Part shown: positions 6,771 through 11,533 of the stretch, one piece after another
Layout: each line of letters starts with the position of its first letter
Numbering within the stretch: the first letter of the stretch is position 1
DNA from: Clostridiales bacterium
GTDB lineage: Bacteria; Bacillota; Clostridia; Christensenellales; CAG-138
NCBI GenBank assembly: GCA_004556165.1
Contig: SFIR01000033.1
Location: forward strand, 1 to 11,533
Length of the DNA: 11,533 nucleotides
Direction of reading: 5' to 3'
Program-made: the position numbers and the translations under genes
The notes under the pieces: model-generated
Database searches by the model: none
Told to the model about the DNA's origin: nothing
The model's input: the letters and a program-made list of their open reading frames with translations, nothing else

Positions 6771-7391
6771 ATGCCGCTTGAGAGGTACAAAACCCCGAAT
6801 ATTGCATCCCAAACGGAATTTGTCGTAAACAGATCCCGCTTTATCGGCAGGTGCTTTCCCGTTGCCGATGAGCAGGAAGCCCTTGCCCGCCTCGAAGAGG
6901 TCAGGAAGCTTCATTATGATGCCACGCATAACTGCTGGGCGTATAATCTGCGCGGCGGCGTGATGCGCTTTTCCGATGACGGCGAGCCCGGCGGCACTGC
7001 CGGCATGCCGATAATGGACACGCTCATCCGCTCAAATACGCAGGATGCGCTCATAGTCGTGACGAGGTATTTCGGCGGCATACTTCTCGGGAGCGGAGGG
7101 CTTGTCAGAGCGTACAGCCGCAGTGCGAGCGATGCGCTGAATGCTTCCGGGAGCTGCGATATGGTTCCTGCAAGCATGGTCTGCTTCACCATAGATTATA
7201 CGCGCTACGGCGCGCTTGAGGGTTTCGTGAGGTCGAATTCCGTAGTGAAGGAAACGGAATTCCTCGAAAACGTCCGTTTTTCCTGCCTTGTGGAGAAGGA
7301 AAAGACCGATGATTTCATAAAGGAGATTATCGAGCGCACGGATGGCAGGGCCAAGCCCGTCATTTCGGGGGAGGAATATCTCAGAAAATGA
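6771..7391 (+). CDS. yigZ: IMPACT/YigZ-family protein (UPF0029)
   Basis: The 206-residue protein carries the family's conserved blocks in order: FVVNRSRFIG (about 18-27), ATHNCWAYNL (about 51-60), FSDDGEPGGTAGMPI (about 67-81), and VTRYFGGILLGSGGLVRAYS (about 97-116), followed by a C-terminal ferredoxin-like region (CFTIDYTRYGALE). Relatives are bacterial YigZ and YvyE and the N-terminal part of eukaryotic IMPACT, which modulates Gcn2 and translation; the bacterial role is not established. The ATG at 6771 begins 6 bases after the tyrS stop and has no clear Shine-Dalgarno, suggesting translational coupling to tyrS. No terminator is visible after it; ilvE has its own promoter 50 bp downstream. 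Confidence 0.93.
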   Translation: MPLERYKTPNIASQTEFVVNRSRFIGRCFPVADEQEALARLEEVRKLHYDATHNCWAYNLRGGVMRFSDDGEPGGTAGMPIMDTLIRSNTQDALIVVTRYFGGILLGSGGLVRAYSRSASDALNASGSCDMVPASMVCFTIDYTRYGALEGFVRSNSVVKETEFLENVRFSCLVEKEKTDDFIKEIIERTDGRAKPVISGEEYLRK

Positions 7392-7438
7392 GTTTTTCCG
7401 ATAATTTCCATAATAGACTTTTAATGCACGGCATACTG

Positions 7439-7447
7439 TGCTATAAT
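7439..7447 (+). promoter_or_regulatory. extended -10 promoter for ilvE
   Basis: TGC followed by TATAAT (7442-7447) is a perfect extended -10. The best -35 with a 17-base spacer is poor (TTTTAA, 7419-7424, 3 of 6 matches), as is common for extended -10 promoters. AGGAGG at 7473-7478 stands 6 bases before the ilvE ATG. The leader would be about 30 bases, so there is no room for a T-box or a leader-peptide attenuator. Confidence 0.65.
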
Positions 7448-7484
7448 TACAACATAAACATTGTTGCATTTCAGGAGGTAAACA

Positions 7485-8573
7485 ATGAATATTTCCATTA
7501 CCAAGGCGACTGAGCTTAAGAAAAAGCCCACCCGTGAAGAGGAAGGCTCCCTGGGTTTCGGTAAGCGTTTCAGCGATCATATGTTCATGATGAACTATGA
7601 TAACGGCGAGTGGCATGATGCCCGTATCGTTCCCTATCAGAAGCTGAGCTTCGATCCTTCCTGCGCCGTATTCCATTATGCACAGGAGATTTTTGAAGGC
7701 CTCAAGGCATACCGTGCCGATGACGACCGAATCCTCATGTTCCGTGCAAGGGACAATGCAGAGCGCCTGAACAATTCCGCTGTCCGTCTTTGCATGCCCA
7801 CCATAGATATCGAGGATAACTACGAGGCAATGAGGCAGCTCGTTCAGGTCGAGCGCGATTGGGTACCCCACAGCGCCGGCACCAGCCTGTATCTGCGCCC
7901 CACGATGATAGCGACCGACGAGGCTCTCGGCGTACATGCTTCCAAGAGCTATCTCTACTATATCATCTGCTCCCCCTCCGGCGCATACTATAAGGCAGGC
8001 CTTGCACCCATCCGTATCCGCGTTGAAGACAGATACGTCCGCGCAGTCCGCGGCGGCACCGGCTTTGCAAAGACCGGCGGCAACTATGCATGCTCCATCC
8101 TTGCAGGCGCCGAGGCGGAAAAAGAGGGTTACAGCCAGGTACTGTGGCTCGACGGCGAGCATATGAAGTACGTCCAGGAGGTCGGCGCAATGAACATGAT
8201 GTTCCTGATAGACGGAAAGCTCGTTACCGCTCCCCTTGAAGATACCATTCTCCCCGGCATCACCCGCCGCAGCGTAATGACTCTTGCGCGTGAGATGGGC
8301 ATTGAAGTCGAAGAGCGTCCCCTCTCCGTTGAAGAACTCATCGAAGCGGGCGACAGCGGCAAGCTCACCGAAGCTTTCGGCACCGGCACCGCAGCCGTCG
8401 TTTCTCCCGTCGGAGAGCTCGCATACCGCGATAAGCATATCTATCTCGGCGATAAGTCCGTAAATAACGGTATCGGCGAACTGACCATGAAGCTGTACAA
8501 CACCCTCACCGGCCTCCAGTGGGGCAGAATCCCCGATACCCACGGCTGGGTAACCGATATTGATAAGAAATAA
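7485..8573 (+). CDS. ilvE: branched-chain amino acid aminotransferase
   Basis: This 362-residue fold type IV PLP enzyme interconverts leucine, isoleucine and valine with their 2-oxo acids, using glutamate/2-oxoglutarate. It belongs to the longer, eukaryote-like BCAT group. Visible blocks are FHYAQEIFEGLKAYR (63-77), YLRPTMIATDEALGV (136-150), the Schiff-base Lys196 in GGTGFAKTGGNYA, Glu232 in VQEVGAMNMMF, ILPGITRRSV (255-264) and the phosphate-binding loop EAFGTGTAAVVSPV (296-309). Length and all key motifs are normal. The start is fixed by AGGAGG 6 bases upstream. It is transcribed from its own extended -10 promoter and ends at a strong intrinsic terminator, so it can act as a single-gene unit; the other ilv and leu genes are not in this window. 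Confidence 0.97.
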   Translation: MNISITKATELKKKPTREEEGSLGFGKRFSDHMFMMNYDNGEWHDARIVPYQKLSFDPSCAVFHYAQEIFEGLKAYRADDDRILMFRARDNAERLNNSAVRLCMPTIDIEDNYEAMRQLVQVERDWVPHSAGTSLYLRPTMIATDEALGVHASKSYLYYIICSPSGAYYKAGLAPIRIRVEDRYVRAVRGGTGFAKTGGNYACSILAGAEAEKEGYSQVLWLDGEHMKYVQEVGAMNMMFLIDGKLVTAPLEDTILPGITRRSVMTLAREMGIEVEERPLSVEELIEAGDSGKLTEAFGTGTAAVVSPVGELAYRDKHIYLGDKSVNNGIGELTMKLYNTLTGLQWGRIPDTHGWVTDIDKK

Positions 8574-8603
8574 TCGTATCGGGAAGAATTTCATACATAA
8601 TAA

Positions 8604-8640
8604 GCACTGCCGCTCTGATCGAACGGCAGTACTTTTTTTA
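8604..8640 (+). terminator. intrinsic terminator of ilvE
   Basis: ACTGCCG (8606-8612) pairs perfectly with CGGCAGT (8624-8630) around an 11-base loop and is followed by a run of seven T's (8633-8639). It lies about 30 bases after the ilvE stop. Read on the minus strand, the same stem is followed by a short U-rich stretch (GCTTATTATG), so it may also stop transcripts arriving from the SpoIID-like gene. Confidence 0.88.
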
Positions 8641-8670
8641 GCTTATTAAGCTGAAGCGAACTCGATAGGC

Positions 8671-8720
8671 GCCTGCTTTTCAGGCTCTCCCGTCCGCCCT
8701 TAGAATTTTCTTCCGGACGG
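8671..8720 (-). other. hairpins at the 3' end of the SpoIID-like gene
   Basis: CCGTCCG (8690-8696) and CGGACGG (8714-8720) form a 7-bp stem that spans the stop codon of the minus-strand gene, with a 17-base loop. Immediately downstream GCCTG (8671-8675) and CAGGC (8681-8685) form a second small stem with a 5-base loop. Neither has a U-tract on the minus strand. They may be 3'-end structures of the mRNA; termination itself more likely happens at the bidirectional element near 8604-8640. Confidence 0.35.
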
Positions 8721-10532
8721 CGCAGCCAGAATATTGACGCACTCGGCAGGAACAAATCCGTCCCCTGCTTCCGATGTGATATAGAGATACGAGCCTATGC
8801 TTCTAAGCACCGTAACCGAAGTCCCGAGGGGCAGCTCTCCGACCGTTTCCCCGAATACGGACGGCACATCCGTGATGACCGTATCTGCAACAGCCTCGCC
8901 GTATGCAGTCGTGATAATGCCTTCGCCGGGAGCCGGGAAAAGCAGAATATCTGTATAATCACCCCTGATATAGCCGAGAGTGTTATTATAAATGCACATC
9001 AGCCAGCCGTTACGCTCGCCGACAACATCAAGATGGTCGCCCTGAACGACCTTGAACAGCGAAGGATAGTTGGTGGACGGTCCCGAACGGAAGTTGACCC
9101 TTGAGCCGGTGACGGTGCCGTAGGCGAGCACATCCTTTGTGTATGCGAACGGCCTTTCGGGGTTATCCTCTCTTATCACGGTCATGTCAAAGAGCGAGAA
9201 GTAAAAAGCGAGTATTTCACGGTAATCGAAACCGTGCAGGCTGTGCGCCTGTGCGCCGCATTGGCTGAGCCCTATTCCGTGGCCGTAGCGGCAGAAATAG
9301 ACTTCATACCCTCCGGGCACATTTGAGCCCCAATAAATCTTATAGTTCTTGGTAAAAATACCGACGGATTTCAGCTTTGTCATGGCGATGCCGAGCGGCA
9401 TGCTGAATTCATTTCCGTTTTCGTCCGCAAAATACACCTCAAGCTGAAGCATTGTCATGTTTCTGCGCACTCCGGGATACTTGGGGTCGGAGGCGTAGGC
9501 GCGGATAACTGATAACGCCTCGACCGAGCAGCCGAGCTCCTTCTCCGCTTCGGTTTCGATAAGGCTTTTGAAAAGCTCGTTTTCTATCGGCTGACCGTAA
9601 CGAATCTCAAGCGTTTGACGGCGGTTGGTCGCAAATTCAAAGTCAAGATTATCGAATTTGACCTCGTAGGCATGCTCAAGCTCGGGTGAACCGAAGGCAT
9701 TTTTCGGGTTTTCGGTCTCTCCGCCGTTTGTCGCACCGTAGAAGGTCAGATAGATGCGGCCGTCCTTAGTCAAAAGATCTCCGCATACATCCACGCATGC
9801 CTGCATGCATTTGGGGTAGCCCGCCTTGTAGCCTCGGTAGCCCTGATAGCTCACGGAATCGGTGATGTCATAATCGGAGCTGCTGCCGGGGAAAGCAAAA
9901 GCATAGGTCTTGCACGTCACAGCCTGTGAACGCAGGGTCTCCAATTCCCAGCTTTCGCTCATCTCGTACGGCACAAGCCCGTAGAGATAATGAGCCGTTG
10001 GGACGATGTTGATAACCCTGAGGCTGCCGTCGGAATTCACGCTGAGCGCCAGATTCCCGAGATAGCTCTTGCCGTTGGCGTATCCGCTGCCGCAGCCGCT
10101 GACGGTCAGATACCCGGCGCTTTCGTTGAGATTGACGCGCATAAGCGTGGCATTCAAGCCTGAATAAAGCAGACTGCTGCCATTATAGATCCTGATATTG
10201 CTGCCTGAGACGGTCACGGTGAGGACATATGCGCTGTCCGAAGTCCCGAGCATGGAACGCATGTTCTCCTCTATATAGTAGCCCCCATAGAGGCTGAGGG
10301 TCAGCGTGGATACGGAGCCGGTGCCTAAAAGCACTCGGGTGAACGAAAAATCACCATCCAACGGACGCGTGGAAGCGGCAACGAGCTGCATTTCGCCGTT
10401 TTCGTCATAGTACGCGCCGCCCGATGCGGTCTCCTTTTCGGCCTCGTCAGTATCCGCAAGCGAAATACTGCATACGGAGCACGCGAAAAGCAAAGCTGTG
10501 GCGAGAATAATTGAAATCAGTCTTTTTTTCAT
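8700..10532 (-). CDS. secreted SpoIID/LytB-domain protein with C-terminal SH3 domain(s)
   Basis: The 610-residue protein begins with a signal peptide (MKKRLISIILATALLFACSVC..., probable cleavage after SLA at 24-26; LFAC at 15-18 is a poor lipobox). Residues about 60-450 are a SpoIID/LytB domain, the fold of peptidoglycan lytic transglycosylases and amidase enhancers that act on denuded glycan. It shows YLYGLVPYEMSESW with the candidate catalytic Glu190, then LRSQAVTCKTYAF, and later YGHGIGLSQCGAQAHS (416-430) and YREILAFYF. Residues about 474-530 are a bacterial SH3 domain (VNFRSGPSTNYPSL), and about 545-603 look like a second, more diverged one. This layout suggests a vegetative cell-wall enzyme rather than the sporulation SpoIID itself. 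AGAGG stands 10 bases before the ATG. It lies 39 bp downstream of tcdA with no promoter between, so the two are probably co-transcribed. Confidence 0.9.
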   Translation of the reverse strand: MKKRLISIILATALLFACSVCSISLADTDEAEKETASGGAYYDENGEMQLVAASTRPLDGDFSFTRVLLGTGSVSTLTLSLYGGYYIEENMRSMLGTSDSAYVLTVTVSGSNIRIYNGSSLLYSGLNATLMRVNLNESAGYLTVSGCGSGYANGKSYLGNLALSVNSDGSLRVINIVPTAHYLYGLVPYEMSESWELETLRSQAVTCKTYAFAFPGSSSDYDITDSVSYQGYRGYKAGYPKCMQACVDVCGDLLTKDGRIYLTFYGATNGGETENPKNAFGSPELEHAYEVKFDNLDFEFATNRRQTLEIRYGQPIENELFKSLIETEAEKELGCSVEALSVIRAYASDPKYPGVRRNMTMLQLEVYFADENGNEFSMPLGIAMTKLKSVGIFTKNYKIYWGSNVPGGYEVYFCRYGHGIGLSQCGAQAHSLHGFDYREILAFYFSLFDMTVIREDNPERPFAYTKDVLAYGTVTGSRVNFRSGPSTNYPSLFKVVQGDHLDVVGERNGWLMCIYNNTLGYIRGDYTDILLFPAPGEGIITTAYGEAVADTVITDVPSVFGETVGELPLGTSVTVLRSIGSYLYITSEAGDGFVPAECVNILAAPSGRKF

Positions 10533-10571
10533 TCGGATACTGCCTCTTTTCCTTAGAATTTACAGAATAAT

Positions 10572-11282
10572 TTACTTGAGTATGAGTTTTACCGCTTCAC
10601 TCGCGAGCGCGAGCCCGAAACAGGCAGGCACGAATTCTGCGCTTGCAGGTGCATTTGGCTTCATATCGGGATCGGGTGTGGGAATGAGCGGTTTAATCGG
10701 CTCCTCCACTGAGTAAACGACGGTCAGCGAAGGGATATTGCGCTTCTTCAGCTCGCGCCTCATCACTCGTGAGAGCGGATCAATGCTCGTCGAATAAATA
10801 TCGGCAATGCGCACCTTGGTTGGGTCGAGGCGGTTGCCTGCCCCCATGCTCGAAAGTACGGGTATGCCGAGCGCGCTTGCTCTTTCGATGATAGCAAGCT
10901 TTGCCGTCACCGTGTCAACGGCATCAATAATGACATCGGCTTTCGTATCATCCGGGAGAAGCTCGGCGATATTTTCCGGAAGGGCGAATGCATGGACGGA
11001 AGTTACCCTGCAATCGGATACGCTTCTTATATGCTTTTCCATTGCATCGACCTTCTTCATGCCGATGCTGTCCCTGGTCGCGCAGATCTGGCGGTTCAGG
11101 TTGCTCGCCTTCACAAGCGCCGAGTCTATGACGGTAATATTTCCGAGACCGCTCCGCACCAGTGCGTCCACGCAGTGTCCGCCGACACCGCCGGCACCGA
11201 ATACGATGACATGCGCTCTGTTCAGCCTCTCCTCCGCTTCTTCGCCCAAAAGCATGGCAGTCCTGTAAAAACTCTCCTTCAT
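10572..11282 (-). CDS. tcdA: tRNA threonylcarbamoyladenosine dehydratase (TcdA/CsdL, ThiF-fold)
   Basis: The 236-residue E1-like enzyme uses ATP to cyclise t6A at position 37 of ANN-decoding tRNAs into ct6A. The Rossmann nucleotide site is GAGGVGGHCVDALVRSGLG (29-47), followed by Asp53, SNLNRQ (60-65) and DAVDTVTAK (120-128). The clostridial TcdA-type segment SSMGAGNRLDPTKV (144-157), then DPLSRVMRRELKKRNI (168-183) and VVYSVEEP (188-195), and the C-terminal FVPACFGLALASEAV are all clear. The usual second acidic residue of the D-x-D pair before the SNLNRQ motif is alanine here (DSA). No ubiquitin-like fold partner is nearby. The ATG at 11282 has AGGAG 9 bases upstream and a promoter at 11322-11350. 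ThiF or MoeB are less likely given the TcdA-specific C-terminal half. Confidence 0.94.
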   Translation of the reverse strand: MKESFYRTAMLLGEEAEERLNRAHVIVFGAGGVGGHCVDALVRSGLGNITVIDSALVKASNLNRQICATRDSIGMKKVDAMEKHIRSVSDCRVTSVHAFALPENIAELLPDDTKADVIIDAVDTVTAKLAIIERASALGIPVLSSMGAGNRLDPTKVRIADIYSTSIDPLSRVMRRELKKRNIPSLTVVYSVEEPIKPLIPTPDPDMKPNAPASAEFVPACFGLALASEAVKLILK

Positions 11283-11321
11283 CGTGCGGTTCTCCTGAAA
11301 TAAAATACGATACTTAATGAA

Positions 11322-11350
11322 ATTATAGCATATTTTCCGCGCTTCGCCAA
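11322..11350 (-). promoter_or_regulatory. extended -10 promoter for tcdA and the SpoIID-like gene
   Basis: On the minus strand this reads TTGGCG, a 17-base spacer ending in TGC, then TATAAT. The -10 is perfect and extended; the -35 matches at 4 of 6 positions. It would give a leader of about 35 bases before the tcdA start. Confidence 0.7.
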
Positions 11351-11405
11351 TACGGAGCCGTGATTTTTCGTGTTTTTGTGAATTGCAACTTTAAATGTCC
11401 ACTCT

Positions 11406-11533
11406 TCAAAAAGAATGCTGCCCGGCAATCGCCGGTTCTTGCCCGAGGGCAAGAACTGCCATTTTTGCAGAAAAACCGCATAATATGGCTCGCGGATAAT
11501 CGTTCATCCAACGCTCGATCCGCTTGATCTCCT
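11406..11533 (-). CDS. possible partial reading frame at the right edge, unrecognised
   Basis: An open frame enters from the right edge on the minus strand and ends at a TGA at 11406-11408. Its first part reads EIKRIERWMNDYPRAIL, which looks protein-like (helical, mixed charge), but the last 20 or so codons overlap two hairpins and look less like a normal protein end. It could be the C-terminus of a real gene, a degraded remnant, or chance. I recognise no family. Confidence 0.25.
   Translation of the reverse strand, partial: EIKRIERWMNDYPRAILCGFSAKMAVLALGQEPAIAGQHSF
11422..11456. repeat. tandem hairpins, possible intergenic repeat element or terminator
   Basis: Two adjacent inverted repeats share one base: CCGGC (11422-11426) with GCCGG (11431-11435) around AATC, and GTTCTTGCC (11435-11443) with a perfect GGCAAGAAC (11448-11456) around a 4-base loop. 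On the plus strand ATTTTT follows within about 10 bases; on the minus strand TTCTTTTTG follows at a similar distance. It could be a bidirectional terminator or a dispersed palindromic element. Confidence 0.45.

Noticed and set aside
7032..8594. A 520-codon open frame antisense to ilvE and the end of the YigZ-family gene.
   Set aside because: It lies opposite two well-conserved genes, has no recognisable domain, and follows from codon bias that avoids stops on the opposite strand.

Overview
The window reads as a chromosomal core region of a low-to-mid GC Bacillota, most likely class Clostridia (an Oscillospirales/Ruminococcaceae-type gut lineage is my best guess). The grounds are strong AGGAGG-type ribosome binding sites, sigma-A promoters with a recurring TGCTATAAT extended -10, the ruvX-DUF1292 gene pair, a FeoA-FeoB fusion transporter, and clostridial-type TcdA and IlvE proteins. 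The taxonomic guess is inference. I see no phage, insertion sequence, CRISPR array, tRNA or rRNA.

Layout. (1) 1-3269, minus strand: a large FeoA-linker-FeoB ferrous iron transporter, then ruvX with its own promoter, then a DUF1292 gene that runs off the left edge. (2) 3270-3471: a compact divergent control region with a near-consensus feo promoter, two 19-bp direct repeats that look like operators (one covers the feo -10), and a promoter for the opposite gene. (3) 3472-8573, plus strand: a GNAT acetyltransferase; a fold-type I aminotransferase, tyrS and an IMPACT/YigZ-family gene that look like one transcription unit; then ilvE with its own promoter and a clear intrinsic terminator. (4) 8700-11282, minus strand: tcdA followed 39 bp later by a secreted SpoIID/LytB-domain protein with a C-terminal SH3 region. 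(5) 11283-11533: the tcdA promoter and a stretch with tandem hairpins and a possible partial reading frame at the right edge.

How the genes relate. Most are housekeeping: amino-acid transamination (aminotransferase, IlvE), tyrosine charging (TyrS), tRNA t6A cyclisation (TcdA), rRNA or DNA processing (RuvX), iron uptake (FeoAB) and envelope remodelling (SpoIID-like). The least ordinary items are the four-cysteine cluster between the FeoA and FeoB parts of the iron transporter, the paired direct repeats at its promoter, and the tyrS start region, where a hairpin separates the only good Shine-Dalgarno from the start codon. I did not find convincing evidence of a wholly new system.
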